From JALORV01 sp963766365 (GTDB lineage Bacteria; Pseudomonadota; Gammaproteobacteria; Burkholderiales; Burkholderiaceae_F), in NCBI GenBank assembly GCA_963766365.1, contig CAVXZK010000011.1:230522-294521 (forward strand): DNA of 64,000 bases. Direction: 5' to 3'. Position numbers and translations under genes: made by a program. This document shows positions 52,072-61,119 of the stretch, piece after piece. Under the pieces are notes generated by a model. The model was not told the DNA's origin. It ran no database searches and saw only the letters and a list, made by a program, of their open reading frames with translations. Within the stretch, counting starts at the first letter, position 1. Every line of letters begins with the position of its first letter.

Positions 52072-53142
52072 TCAGGAACGAGCGGCCGCTTCGTACCAGT
52101 CCTTCGAGGCATTCACCCAGCGCACGACGAGCAGCATCACCGGCACCTCGATCAGGACGCCGACCACCGTGGCCAGTGCGGCGCCGGAGTTGAAGCCGAA
52201 CAGGCTGATCGCAGCGGCGACAGCCAGTTCGAAGAAGTTCGATGCGCCGATCAGCGCCGATGGACAGGCCACGGTGTGTTTCTCGCCCAGGGCGCGATTT
52301 GCCAGGTAGGCGACACCGGCATTGAAAAACACCTGAATCAGGATCGGCACGGCCAGCAGTGCAATCACGAGTGGCTGCTTCAGGATCTGCTCGCCCTGGA
52401 ACGCGAACAGCAGCACTAAAGTGGCCAGCAGCGCGACGATCGACCACGGTGCGAGTGACTGAAGCAGCCGGTCAAGCGCGGGCTGGTCGCCGCGGCGCAG
52501 GACCATCGCGCGGATCAGCTGCGCGACGATCACCGGCACGATGATGTACAGCACCACGGAGGTCAGCAGCGTGTCCCACGGGACGGTGATCGAGGCCACG
52601 CCCAGCAGCAGTGCCACGATCGGCGCGAACGCGAAGATCATGATCGTGTCGTTCAGCGCCACCTGCGTCAGCGTGAAGTAGGGGTCGCCGTTGGTCAGGC
52701 GGCTCCAGACGAACACCATCGCCGTGCAGGGAGCAGCGGCGAGCAGGATCAGCCCGGCGACGTAGCTGTCGAGCTGGTCGGCAGGCAGCCACGGTGCGAA
52801 CAGCTGCTTGATGAAGATCCAGGCGAGCAGCGCCATCGAAAACGGCTTGACCAGCCAGTTGATGGCGAGCGTGACGCCTATGCCGCGCGCGTGGTCCCTG
52901 ACCTGACCCAGCGCTGCAAAGTCGATCCGCAGCAGCATCGGGATGATCATCACCCAGATCAGCACCCCGACCGGCAGGTTGACGCGGGCCAGTTCCATCG
53001 CGCCGATCGCCTGGATCGGTCCCGGAAAGAGCTGTCCGAGCACGATGCCGGCGACGATGCACAACGCGACCCACAGAGTCAGGTAGCGTTCAAAGACCGT
53101 CATGCTCGCCGCGAGCGGCGCAGCAGATACTTGGCTGCTCAT
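52072..53142 (-). CDS. acr3: Arsenite efflux transporter, ACR3 family
   Basis: 356-residue inner membrane protein with about ten helices that exports arsenite. The conserved cysteine region LLAAAPCTAMVFVWSRLTNGDP and the start FERYLTLWVALCIVAGIVLG identify ACR3 rather than the unrelated ArsB. Last gene of arsR-arsI-arsN2-arsC-acr3, 34 bases after arsC. Induction should follow arsenite release of ArsR from the operon promoter. Confidence 0.95.
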   Translation of the reverse strand: MSSQVSAAPLAASMTVFERYLTLWVALCIVAGIVLGQLFPGPIQAIGAMELARVNLPVGVLIWVMIIPMLLRIDFAALGQVRDHARGIGVTLAINWLVKPFSMALLAWIFIKQLFAPWLPADQLDSYVAGLILLAAAPCTAMVFVWSRLTNGDPYFTLTQVALNDTIMIFAFAPIVALLLGVASITVPWDTLLTSVVLYIIVPVIVAQLIRAMVLRRGDQPALDRLLQSLAPWSIVALLATLVLLFAFQGEQILKQPLVIALLAVPILIQVFFNAGVAYLANRALGEKHTVACPSALIGASNFFELAVAAAISLFGFNSGAALATVVGVLIEVPVMLLVVRWVNASKDWYEAAARS

Positions 53143-53176
53143 GCGGCGTGATTCGCGGACTGGGTGGATTCCGGAA

Positions 53177-53674
53177 TCATTGCCGCCCGATCTCTGTGAG
53201 TCGTTTTGTCAGTGCCACCCGGTCGAGTTTCGCGAGCGGCAGGCTCAGGAACAACTGGATCCGGTTGTGCAGGCGGTTGTAGGCGTGGAAAAAAGCCTTG
53301 CGCTTTTCGTCGTCGCTGCCCTCGACGGCGGCGGGATCCTCGACGCCCCAGTGTGCCGTGATCGGCTGGCCGGGCCAGATGGGACAGACCTCTCCGGCGG
53401 CGTTGTCGCAGACCGTGAACACGAAATCGAGCCCAGGCGCGCCGGGTGCGGCAAATTCGTCCCAGCTCTTGCTGCGCAGCCCCTCGACCGGCAGGCGGTT
53501 CTTCTGCAAGAGTTCGATCGCAAACGGATTGACGCGCCCGTTGGGCTGCGAGCCGGCCGAATACGCCTTGAAGCGCGGGGCACCCATCGCGTTCATCATC
53601 ACTTCGGCCAGAATCGATCGGGCCGAGTTGCCGGTACACAGGAAGAGCACGTTGAAGGGGCGCTCGGAGCTCAC
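53177..53674 (-). CDS. arsC: Arsenate reductase, low-molecular-weight phosphatase type
   Basis: 165-residue cytosolic enzyme that reduces arsenate to arsenite for export by ACR3. The P-loop-like FLCTGNSARSILAE carries the catalytic cysteine, and DFVFTVCDNAAGEVCPIWPG holds the second and third cysteines. These features fit the thioredoxin-coupled, phosphatase-related ArsC rather than the glutaredoxin-type enzyme. It starts one base after arsN2 ends. Confidence 0.93.
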   Translation of the reverse strand: MSSERPFNVLFLCTGNSARSILAEVMMNAMGAPRFKAYSAGSQPNGRVNPFAIELLQKNRLPVEGLRSKSWDEFAAPGAPGLDFVFTVCDNAAGEVCPIWPGQPITAHWGVEDPAAVEGSDDEKRKAFFHAYNRLHNRIQLFLSLPLAKLDRVALTKRLTEIGRQ

Positions 53675-53675
53675 G

Positions 53676-54134
53676 TCAGACAGTCCTCGTGGTCATCGTC
53701 TTGGTCATGCAGATGCTGCTGCCAGGACACAGGTGGGTGAATTCATGACTGGCCTGCACGGTGGCAGGTGCATCGGTGCGCGCGATGTCGCGATAGCCCA
53801 GCGCGCGAAAGAACGGCGCTGCCGTCTGTGTTAGCAGCGTGAGCGAAGCGAGCCCGTCACGGCGCGCGATGCCTTCGGCGGCCTGGACCAGCGCACGGCC
53901 GACGCCTGACTGGCGGCAGGCCGGATCGACGACCAGCGATCGCAGCAGCCCGTGATCACCGTGGCGCTCGACCGCAACCGCGCCGACGATGGTGCTCGCG
54001 CCGTCTGCAACGAGGAAGTCCCGGACGGAGGTCGCGGATAGATCGCTTGTAGGCAACTCATCCGCCGACAGCATTGCCCGGATCCGCGGCCAGTCCGCCT
54101 CGAGCGCGGGCCGCACGCGGGCGGTCGAGTGCAT
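53676..54134 (-). CDS. arsN2: GNAT acetyltransferase ArsN2
   Basis: 152-residue GNAT-fold protein. The acetyl-CoA loop SLVVDPACRQSGVGRALVQAAE and the later FFRALGYRDIART segment match ArsN2 proteins, which usually lie in ars operons. Related ArsN1 acetylates the organoarsenicals phosphinothricin-like arsinothricin; the substrate of ArsN2 is less well known. It sits three bases after arsI. Confidence 0.85.
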   Translation of the reverse strand: MHSTARVRPALEADWPRIRAMLSADELPTSDLSATSVRDFLVADGASTIVGAVAVERHGDHGLLRSLVVDPACRQSGVGRALVQAAEGIARRDGLASLTLLTQTAAPFFRALGYRDIARTDAPATVQASHEFTHLCPGSSICMTKTMTTRTV

Positions 54135-54137
54135 GGG

Positions 54138-54608
54138 TCACCCGCAGCAGGAAGCCGCAGCCTTCATCGGAAGGTTGACGGACGCCTTCGCCGGTGGGCA
54201 GCAGCCCGCCTGGGCCTTCTCGCTGGCTGCCTCCCCATCGAAGGTCGGGACGCTGCCCAGGCTGTGAAAGGTCTCCCAGGCGATGCCGGTGGGATCGGTG
54301 ACCCAGTACTTGTTGGAAAGCGCATAGCAGCAGCCGATGTTCTTCTCGGCATGCGCCGCGACCTCGGCCTGCTGCAGTTGTCCGTGCAGGATCTCCAGTT
54401 CCTCGTCGGAGTCGGTCTGCAAGCCCAGGTGATTGATGCCGGCCTTGCCACCGCGCTGCGAGATCGCGAAGTTGACGCGCGGGTCCTCGAGCATCCACTT
54501 GGCATAGTCACCCTTGACGACCGCCGGCTCGGTACCGAACAGCGTCGAGTAGAAGCGGATGCTGTGGTTCAGGTCCTCGACGGACACATGGACGTGAAAT
54601 CGTTTCAT
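54138..54608 (-). CDS. arsI: ArsI/CadI family vicinal-oxygen-chelate protein (C-As lyase)
   Basis: 156-residue dioxygenase-fold protein. FHVHVSVEDLNHSIRFYSTLFG and GINHLGLQTDSDEE provide the metal-binding histidines. The vicinal cysteines (KNIGCCYALSNKYW) are the arsenic-binding pair of ArsI, which cleaves the C-As bond of trivalent methyl and aromatic arsenicals. The C-terminus has further pairs (AGCCPP, ASCCG). Its ATG overlaps the arsR stop (ATGA). CadI is the alternative name for this subfamily. Confidence 0.88.
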   Translation of the reverse strand: MKRFHVHVSVEDLNHSIRFYSTLFGTEPAVVKGDYAKWMLEDPRVNFAISQRGGKAGINHLGLQTDSDEELEILHGQLQQAEVAAHAEKNIGCCYALSNKYWVTDPTGIAWETFHSLGSVPTFDGEAASEKAQAGCCPPAKASVNLPMKAAASCCG

Positions 54609-54985
54609 GCCTTGACTCCCTTCAGGGCGCGGCCGGCGCCTCGGCGCGCACGGCTCGGTTGAGATGGTTTGCAGGCCGTCGCCGGCGAACATGAACCGCA
54701 GTCGACCGCACAGCAGTTCTCGGTCAGGAACGCGAGCAATCCGTTCATCGCATCGAAGTCCGCCGAATAGAAAATGAAACGGCCGTCCTGGCGGGACAGC
54801 ACCAGACCCGCGTGGCTCAGTTCTTTCAGGTGAAAGCTGAGAGTTGCCGGTGAGATCCCCAATGCAACGGCAATCTCGCCGGCTGCCATGCCGCTCGGAC
54901 CCTGCTGGACCAGGAGCCGGAACACCGCGAGCCGGGTGTCCTGAGCCAGCGCGGCGAGCGCGCGGACCGTTTCCTTTGTTTTCAT
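54605..54985 (-). CDS. arsR: Arsenic-responsive repressor ArsR
   Basis: 126-residue winged-helix repressor. The helix-turn-helix is in AAGEIAVALGISPATLSFHLKELSHAGLV. As(III)-binding cysteines probably lie in the C-terminal ENCCAVDCGSCSP, not in helix three, which places it among the ArsR types with C-terminal sensor sites. The ATG at 54985 gives a normal start (MKTKETVRAL); the in-frame extension upstream would overlap the promoter. No ribosome-binding site precedes it. It heads the five-gene arsenic operon. Confidence 0.92.
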   Translation of the reverse strand: MKTKETVRALAALAQDTRLAVFRLLVQQGPSGMAAGEIAVALGISPATLSFHLKELSHAGLVLSRQDGRFIFYSADFDAMNGLLAFLTENCCAVDCGSCSPATACKPSQPSRARRGAGRALKGVKA

Positions 54986-54991
54986 TTTTAA

Positions 54992-55020
54992 ATGATTATC
55001 GAAATATATTCCGGTGTCAA
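54992..55020 (-). promoter_or_regulatory. arsR promoter, possibly leaderless
   Basis: On the minus strand a perfect -35 TTGACA (55015-55020) and a -10 AATCAT (54992-54997) are 17 bases apart, with AT-rich DNA between them where ArsR could bind. The predicted start falls at about 54985, the first base of the arsR ATG. Confidence 0.6.
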
Positions 55021-55102
55021 GCGGCACGGGTCTTTACGGTGTGCACGCCTTCGGGCGAGTCCGCAGGTGACCGATAGACTGCGCGTAAACGGGAGGGGGA
55101 AG

Positions 55103-55333
55103 GTGCGAGCAGTCAGGGTCCGCGGAATCAATCGGCTCGTCGCTGCAGTGCTCGCCGTCGTGTGGGCGGCTGCAGGTGCGATCGGCGTGATTGCGGCATT
55201 CCGCTACGGCCATGCGCTGGCAGGCGTCGCCGCGTTGCTCGCGTTTACCTATGCGGCGGCTTGGGCACTCGTGGCACGTCGCGCTCGACTTGTTTCCTGG
55301 ACAGAGTTGCTCAGGCCCTGGCGCGCGCTGTGA
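55103..55333 (+). CDS. Small membrane protein divergent from arsR
   Basis: 76 residues from a GTG preceded by GGAGGGGGAAG. Two hydrophobic helices (about residues 12-33 and 38-57) with a basic C-terminus. No family recognised. It is transcribed away from arsR and shares the promoter region, so arsenic-linked expression is possible but not shown. Confidence 0.6.
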   Translation: MRAVRVRGINRLVAAVLAVVWAAAGAIGVIAAFRYGHALAGVAALLAFTYAAAWALVARRARLVSWTELLRPWRAL

Positions 55334-55614
55334 GCAGCGCAGGTCGGCCACAGAGGCGATCGAGCGCCGCTCTCTGGTGACCTGGACAAGTAAAGTCTGT
55401 CGGAACCGCCGAAGGCAACGGCTTGATCTACCGAGGCAGCGGGGTCAAACGAAAGTCCGTCAGGCTCACTCAATCGGCAGAACGCGACCCCCCTGTGCGC
55501 GCCGGCTGACGCGATTTCGGCGCCCGAAAGCTAGCCTCGGCCGAGTTTCACATCGACAGCGGACAGTCATTGGTTGAGCCCGGCGCCGCGCGAACTGGAA
55601 TTCAAAGTTGCTAT

Positions 55615-56398
55615 CTAGTCTTCACGCGTGCGCTCCGGCGACTCCGCAGGTGACGGTCCAATTCTGGTCGCAAGGAAAGCAAATGTCGCAAAGATGCCGA
55701 CCAATACCCACCAGAAGATCGGTGAGGAGAGTTGGACACCTCCAGTACCCAATGAAACATTGAGCGACAAGTGGGCAAGGATCGTGGCGCAGAATCGACT
55801 CGCCGGTGCGATTGAAGATAAATGCCAGGAAGAAGCCGAAGAACGCAATGAAGACGCAGAAAGGGCACCGGCGGAATGAGCTGGTACTGCGGGGTGCCCG
55901 GGAAGTAAAACGCGGCAACATGCCACAGGCTCCAAAGGACTGCCATCAACCAGGCTGCTTTCAATGCACCCAGTCGCTTTCCGAGCCGAGGCAGTAGAAA
56001 ACCACGCCAGCCAAGCTCCTCGCCAACGGCACCGGTGATGATCTGGAAGATGATCATCATCGGAATCGCGCTTGAAGGTGTAAACGGCCGGCTTTCGCCA
56101 GCCGCGCGTCCGCTCCACACGGCCATCGCCGTGGCCAGCGCCGGGATCGCCGCGCCGAGTATCAGCCAGCGAGCCGAGCCACGCCCCAAGCGGAGACGCC
56201 CGACTTCCTGCTTTACCCCTGCGATGCCGGTCCACAACAAAGTCACGACCAGCGCGATAGAGTTGGTGCCCAGACCGTGGGCAGCAACCAAGCGAAGAGG
56301 ACCATAAGTCCTCCTTGCTCTGCCGCCGGGCGCAGGATGAGGCACAGCGCCCAGGTGACTGCGAACACACCGGTCAAGAATACGAAGATCGGTTTCAT
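55615..56398 (-). pseudogene. CPBP-family intramembrane protease, frameshifted
   Basis: The family motif EELGWRGFLLPRL (EExxxR) and the histidine segment LWSLWHVAAFYFPG are seen in the middle piece. The N-terminal piece (MKPIFVFLTGVFAVTWAL, from 56398), the middle piece and the last piece (ILAHLSLNVSLGTGG) are in three different frames. At least three one-base shifts (about 56260, 55920 and 55850) are needed to join them. With errors corrected it would be a CAAX-protease-like membrane enzyme of about 255 residues. Confidence 0.75.
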
Positions 56399-56594
56399 GC
56401 CGACGTATGGCACCGAGCGGGGTCGGAGAAGATGTCCGAAAGCGACGTGGACGCAAGCGTCGCGACATTCACCTCCAAATCCTCCTGCGTCCCGATGTGA
56501 AGGCCACTCAATGCTGCCCCAAATGAGCTGCGGCCGGTCTACCCTCATGAGCGTAGTCAATGTGAGGTCATAGGCCAACACGCTCTGCACAGCT

Positions 56595-57100
56595 TTACGG
56601 GCGTGGCGTGGTCCTTCCGTCCTCGTTATCGGACTTTGCTAGTCGAACGGCCGCCAGGAACGGAGAGTAATCCGCCAGATCCTGGTGGACGATGACCTGT
56701 CCGTTGACGATGCGCAGGATGGTGATGAAAGGCATGTTCATCTCGTCGCCGCCGTGCGGCCGTCTCCGAGCGCCAAGCTCCAGTCGAGCGTGCCTTCGAA
56801 GACGGCGTACTCGCCGTGAGGAGAACGATCGAGATTTCTTGAAGTCCATGTAGGCGATCGCAGCGTGGCTCTCCCTGCGCCGAAAGTTATTCATTACTGC
56901 GGTCTTGCCTGCCATGTCGACGGTCCCAAAGACCAACTGCGCGGTCGGATCGACAAATTTCGCTTCGTTCGCAAGCAGCGGCTCGAGCCGACTCCAGTTA
57001 CGCGCAATGTAGGCGTCGGAGGAGCAGGGCCATACCAGCTGAGTCCGCCACACTGGGCGACAGTGAAAGGCAGTTGCCGCTTGAAGGCATGTTCCTCGGC
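56595..57100 (-). pseudogene. SnoaL/NTF2-like protein, frameshifted
   Basis: Segments YIARNWSRLEPLLANEAKFVDP and MNMPFITILRIVNGQVIVHQDLADY are typical of SnoaL/NTF2-like small domains. The part between them (GEYAVFEGTLDWSL) reads only in another frame, so two compensating shifts near 56835 and 56745 are required. The start is not clear. The function would be unknown even if intact. Confidence 0.6.
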
Positions 57101-57390
57101 AGCGTAAGGGTCTGGGCTTGGTCCTGGCGGCGGTGTGCGCGACTTCTTGGCGATCGCAGAGGCACCATTTGCGCACGTCATACTGCGACTGTCTCAAAGG
57201 CGAGAATCGAGGGCCGAGAGGCACTCGAAGACTGCACCGATAGACGTGTCATCGACTTGCGGCTGACACGTCGACTAGCGGAGTCGGGCACGTTGGATTC
57301 CGCTGCTTCTTCAGATGGCCAAGCGGAGCAAACGTCCGGCTGGCCGACAAGTCGTCGCATCAAGCGGCGTGCAACTCCTCACGAAGAATC

Positions 57391-57558
57391 TTACGTAACG
57401 CCGCTGGAGTGCTCAGCCAACGTCCGGTGCCTCGCGAGCAGTTCATCGTTTGAACCAGCCCGGATCGGACGAAAGTGCTCAAGGATGTCGCGTCGCTGGT
57501 GATTCGGTCTGCCTTTCGAAGAGACGACCGCGGTGTCGCCCGATGAAATTTTACGCAT
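57391..57558 (-). CDS. Short frame after brnT, possible antitoxin remnant
   Basis: 55 residues beginning MRKISSGDTAVVSSKG, overlapping the BrnT stop by eight bases as toxin-antitoxin genes often do. A continuation LRKILREELHAA reads in another frame, so this gene too may be frameshifted. It does not clearly match BrnA, and the call is by position only. Confidence 0.3.
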   Translation of the reverse strand: MRKISSGDTAVVSSKGRPNHQRRDILEHFRPIRAGSNDELLARHRTLAEHSSGVT

Positions 57559-57785
57559 GGTATTGCTCCACTCTGCGGCCGCTGCTGAATAGACGCACTC
57601 GGTCGCCGGGAGGGACCGCTATACCCAGGGTCGGTGACGAAGCGTTGCCGCTTCGGCGTCGGATCTCGATTGTGTGGCCAACGTCCATACGCCTGTTCCG
57701 CGTCCGCGAAGCTGACGCCGTGCTTGCGTAGATTTGCCCGCGCCTTTGCCGGATCGAACTCGATGTCCACATCGCCATTATGCAT
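57551..57785 (-). pseudogene. BrnT-type toxin, frameshifted
   Basis: The start VDIEFDPAKARANLRKHGVSF and RQRFVT are the hallmarks of BrnT (RelE-fold ribonuclease toxin). The end GDRVRLFSSGRRVEQYHA lies in a different frame. One or two base shifts near 57640-57720 disrupt it. The start may be the GTG at 57770, because the first ATG lies inside the putative operator. Confidence 0.65.
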
Positions 57786-57797
57786 ATGCTATGCATA
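57779..57797. promoter_or_regulatory. Tandem palindromic operator at brnT
   Basis: Two copies of the 8-base palindrome TATGCATA (57779-57786, 57790-57797) repeat with an 11-base period, as expected for a dimer-of-dimers antitoxin binding one face of the DNA. Confidence 0.55.
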
Positions 57798-57890
57798 TAG
57801 TCAAGGACCGGTTTCGGGCACATCATGGGGCATCAAAGCGGCCGCTTTACGTTGGCGCTGGCCTCGCGACAGCTGGCCGCGTGACGCCTA

Positions 57891-58294
57891 TCAGACCGTC
57901 TCGACGCCGATGACGAGACGCTGTCCCAGCAGGCTGATTGCCTTGGCAATGCGCGGCAGCTTGGATCCGTAGTGCGGGTCCAGCAGCGACGGACTTCCTT
58001 CTCGTCGACGCCGAGCCGCTTAGCTAACTGCACCTTACTGATGCCCGCCTGGCGCATAGCAACGTACAGAGCTGCCTTGCCACGGTTTCAGCCGGCGGGC
58101 AACCCAATGCTCTCGGCGCCTGCGGAAAGTCGACCCCCGAAGTATGTCGCGAATACCTCGTCCATCGCGTCGGCGGCCTGCTCCAGCGCGTCTTCGACGG
58201 TGCGCGTCACAAGCTCCGGCAGGTCGCGGCAGGTCACGACGTAGCCGCCTTCCTCGGCGGGTGTGAGAAGCACTGGGTACTGAACGCGGTTCAT
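57891..58294 (-). pseudogene. HicB-like antitoxin, frameshifted
   Basis: MNRVQYPVLLTPAEEGGYVV with LPELVTRTVEDALEQAADAM is the HicB N-terminal fold, and MRQAGISKVQLAKRLGVDEKEVRR is its C-terminal helix-turn-helix. The last stretch (LPRIAKAISLLGQRL) reads in yet another frame. At least two, probably three, one-base deletions (near 58095, 58065 and 57985) are needed. The ATG at 58294 overlaps the end of the HicA-like frame. Confidence 0.75.
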
Positions 58295-58502
58295 ACAACT
58301 CCTCGCAAATCCTGACCCTGATTCCCAGCTGGGCCGCGTGCAAGGTTCCCGTCTTCAACTCGTCCTGAGGTTACGAACGACCGTGAACGTGCTTCCAAAG
58401 TAAAGGGTCTGGTGGCTACCCTTTCCGCGCGCCGCGTCAGAACGACCGGGCCACGAGCACGGCCGAGGCCTTCACCTTACGGACGAACTCATTGCCGGTC
58501 AC
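58291..58502 (-). pseudogene. HicA-like toxin, frameshifted
   Basis: Pieces in different frames follow the HicA order: MTGNEFVRKVKAS from a GTG at 58502, then RGKGSHQTLYFGSTF with the catalytic histidine of the GSH motif, then ELKTGTLHAAQLGI. An in-frame TGA and at least two shifts break the gene. The corrected end would overlap the HicB start (ATGA), as in intact hicAB pairs. Confidence 0.6.
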
Positions 58503-58919
58503 GCATCATTGTCGGACGAAAACGTCCGAGTGTAAAGAGGCTCGATTTGCAGGGGCGACGTCCGCTCTTGGGCATTCAGGGTCGAGACCCTACGACCGGA
58601 TTTGGCCGGGTCGAGCCTCGTAAGACATTGCCGACTTCAACGCTTTCTGCGGACGGCCATCGAACATGCGGCATGCTGACATCGTTTGGCAGTGACTACG
58701 CCGCGAGAGTGTTGGGGACGATTTTTGCGGCGAACCTCGAAGGGTTTGAGCGATCTACCTATACGGCAGCTTTGCGGAGCGCGTACCAAATTCTGAGTAC
58801 GACTCTGTCAGGGAAGTCGTCGCTCAGTTCTACCCCAACCGGCTCCTCAGGGAGCACAAGTAGAAATGCACCCGGGCCGGACGGCTGACTAAGCGGCTGT
58901 GTTCAGTGGCGGGCCGCCC
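58503..58919. other. 417 bases without a recognised gene
   Basis: A plus-strand open frame runs through part of this stretch (FGSDYAARVLGTIFAANLEG) but has no start signal, no known motif and overlaps the hicA remnant. I see no RNA gene or repeat here. Confidence 0.35.
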
Positions 58920-59510
58920 TCAGCGCTTGCTGTCACGTTTTGCCTGGTTGCGACGACCACGAGCCGCGACGTGCGCGTGCACTTTCTGCTGGCCGGCTAG
59001 TTTCGGCTGCATAGCATGCCGTGCGACGCGGGCGCTTTCACTCGTCCCGCCGAGCCTGCCTGCTGCCACCGGCCCCCGTGCCGGCGCCTTCGGACTGCGC
59101 GCGCTCGTACCGGCCTTTGGCGCCTCTAGCTGCATGCGCCGCTTTGTCTGTAGCGCTTGCTTTGCCGCCGCGCCGGCGGCCTGCTTCGCGGAGCGCGCCG
59201 CTGCTTCTTCGACCTGGGTCAGGCGCCGGGTGAAGCGCTCGAGCACGTCGGCGAAGACCTGCGACTTTTGTGCAGTTCGCGCGTTGGCCGCATCGCTGCG
59301 GCCATCCTTGGTGCCAACGCGCTCACGCGTGGCGAGCCTTTGCCGACGCAGCAGATCCTGGTACTTGTCACGCATCGTGCGAGCCCGCTTAACTTTGGCA
59401 CGCAGTTGCGTCGGGAGCATGGCCTTGACCGCATCCCCGCGGCTGGCGACAAAAACTTCGAGTTCGGAAGCGGTGAGTAGTTTGCGGGCCTGAATGAGTG
59501 TCGTGGCCAC
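58920..59510 (-). CDS. Hypothetical basic coiled protein
   Basis: 196 residues from a GTG start (MATTLIQARKLLTASELEVF). The N-terminal half is a helical region with TPTQLRAKVKRARTMRDKY-like text (here PTQLRAKVKRARTMRDKYQD) that I recognise from uncharacterised proteobacterial proteins. The C-terminal half is Ala-, Lys- and Arg-rich and probably disordered. No function is known. It is one of few intact genes in this disturbed region. Confidence 0.6.
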   Translation of the reverse strand: MATTLIQARKLLTASELEVFVASRGDAVKAMLPTQLRAKVKRARTMRDKYQDLLRRQRLATRERVGTKDGRSDAANARTAQKSQVFADVLERFTRRLTQVEEAAARSAKQAAGAAAKQALQTKRRMQLEAPKAGTSARSPKAPARGPVAAGRLGGTSESARVARHAMQPKLAGQQKVHAHVAARGRRNQAKRDSKR

Positions 59511-59608
59511 GGCGTGCTCCCATGATGGGGTGGATGCGGCGCAACTTATCACGTACTTCGATGCGATGCCGCGGCGCGCGACATCGGTTTACGCGCGACG
59601 CCGTCAGT

Positions 59609-59722
59609 TCATGGCGCTCGATCGCGGCCCCCGACGTGCTCCGCCGCCGTGCGTCGCGCCTCGACCAGTTCAATCAACTGCTGCCGAAACACCGCCGGAT
59701 ACGGCGCCCTCGTCTTGCCCAT
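59609..59722 (-). pseudogene. IS3-family transposase OrfA, N-terminal remnant
   Basis: 37 codons starting MGKTRAPYPAVFRQQLIELV and continuing with EARRTAAEH, the beginning of an IS3-type OrfA helix-turn-helix, then a stop. A ribosome-binding site (GGAGG) precedes it. The rest of orfA and orfB is missing. No terminal inverted repeats could be paired. Confidence 0.6.
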
Positions 59723-59895
59723 TGCGAACTCCTCCTACGAGATGAGGCGTCCACGAAAGTGGGTTAGCTTCAAGTCCACACCCGTCCGCTATCAGGCAAG
59801 TTGAGGGCTGGGCTGACGTGGCCGCTCGTGGCCGCAACCTGGCAGCGGGGATGTGTCCGCTGGGTAACGCCTTGCACCCCCAACGCGTAGCGTCG

Positions 59896-60591
59896 TCAGT
59901 CCCGTTCGCCACCGAAGATGCCCAGCAGCGCCAGCAAGCTCTGGAATACGTTGTACAGGCTCAGGTAGACACCCAGCGTTGCTGTGATGTAGTTGGTTTC
60001 GTCACCGTCCCGTACCCGCTTCAGGTCGTACAGGATGAAGGCCGAGAAGATGCCAATCGCCAGCACCATCAGCGTCAGCATCAGCGGTCCGGACTGGATG
60101 AAGAAATTGGCGATCATTGCAACGAGCAGCATGACAGCGCCGACGAAGAGCCATTTGCCCATCGTTGACAGATCGCGCTTAATGATGCTCGACAGTGTGG
60201 CCATCCCGAAGAAGACCGCTCCGGTTCCGGCGAAGGCCACCATGATCAGGTTGCCGCCGTTGGCCAGTCCAAGCACCGCACCCAGCAGGCGCGAAAGCAT
60301 CAGACCCATGAACAGGGTGAAGGCCAACAACATCGGCACGCCGGCCGCAGAGTTCTTGGTCTTCTCAATGGCGAACATGAAGCCGAAGGCACCCGCCAAA
60401 AAGACGATCAGGCCAATCCCGGGTGTCATCGACCGCGCGATCCCGGTCGACAGGCCAATCCACGCGCCGAGAACGGTGGGAACCATCGAGAGCGCTAGTA
60501 GCCAGTAGGTATTGCGCAGGACTCGGTTGCGGCCCTGAGCCAACTCTACAGAGGCGGAAGGGCGTGAGGCGGTCTGCACGATCTGATTCAT
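59896..60591 (-). CDS. Bax inhibitor-1/YccA family membrane protein
   Basis: 231 residues with seven membrane helices. The order and loops (NTYWLLALSMVPTVLGAWIG; NFFIQSGPLMLTLMVLAIGIFSAFILYDLKRV; ending LYNVFQSLLALLGIFGG) are typical of BI-1/YccA proteins, which in E. coli modulate the FtsH protease. The start at 60591 is preferred to an in-frame codon 33 bases upstream because it opens the conserved MNQIVQ segment and is preceded by GGAG. The gene is intact. Confidence 0.9.
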   Translation of the reverse strand: MNQIVQTASRPSASVELAQGRNRVLRNTYWLLALSMVPTVLGAWIGLSTGIARSMTPGIGLIVFLAGAFGFMFAIEKTKNSAAGVPMLLAFTLFMGLMLSRLLGAVLGLANGGNLIMVAFAGTGAVFFGMATLSSIIKRDLSTMGKWLFVGAVMLLVAMIANFFIQSGPLMLTLMVLAIGIFSAFILYDLKRVRDGDETNYITATLGVYLSLYNVFQSLLALLGIFGGERD

Positions 60592-60702
60592 GGGTTCTCC
60601 AAGCACGGGGAATAGCGACAACACAATGGTCCCACAACGTCCGTTTCCGGGTGAATTGGCGGGTTACCCGTATCGGCTGGTCCTGGCCGCCAGCTGCGGT
60701 CG

Positions 60703-61119
60703 TCAGTCCGTACCCCGTAAGGCTTGGTACGCGGCCTGCGCCGTCCGCATCATCGAAGGGTGAAGGCTTCCCAGCTTCGGGTTCTGGCCGTGTGGTGCCT
60801 GCGCAGGCACCGCGAAAAAGCTTTCATTCCAAGGAAGTTCTACCAACTGCCTGAAGTCGAACTTGGTGTCGAACGAGAGTCCGGCGCCGCCGTACGCGGC
60901 TGGGTTACCGTGCTTCGTGATCGCGAACTCGCCCTTGTGGACTCGGTTCAGGTTTTGAGAGGTGCCGTACGCGACAGTCACCGAAACCCCGTCCTCCCGC
61001 TCCGTGATGCCGCACACCAGCGCGGGCCGCGGCTTCGGACCGGGGTTGCGCTGCGGAAGGTTCGGGAAACGGCACCAGACAATGTCGCCCGGCGCCGGGG
61101 GCTTCCACCGGGCCGCCAT
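60703..61119 (-). CDS. PemK/MazF-like toxin
   Basis: 138-residue protein. GDIVWCRFPNLPQRNPGPKPRPALV is the usual opening of PemK/MazF-fold endoribonucleases, though the rest is divergent. The ATG at 61119 overlaps the antitoxin stop (TGATG). Both genes are intact, so the module may be functional. Confidence 0.75.
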   Translation of the reverse strand: MAARWKPPAPGDIVWCRFPNLPQRNPGPKPRPALVCGITEREDGVSVTVAYGTSQNLNRVHKGEFAITKHGNPAAYGGAGLSFDTKFDFRQLVELPWNESFFAVPAQAPHGQNPKLGSLHPSMMRTAQAAYQALRGTD

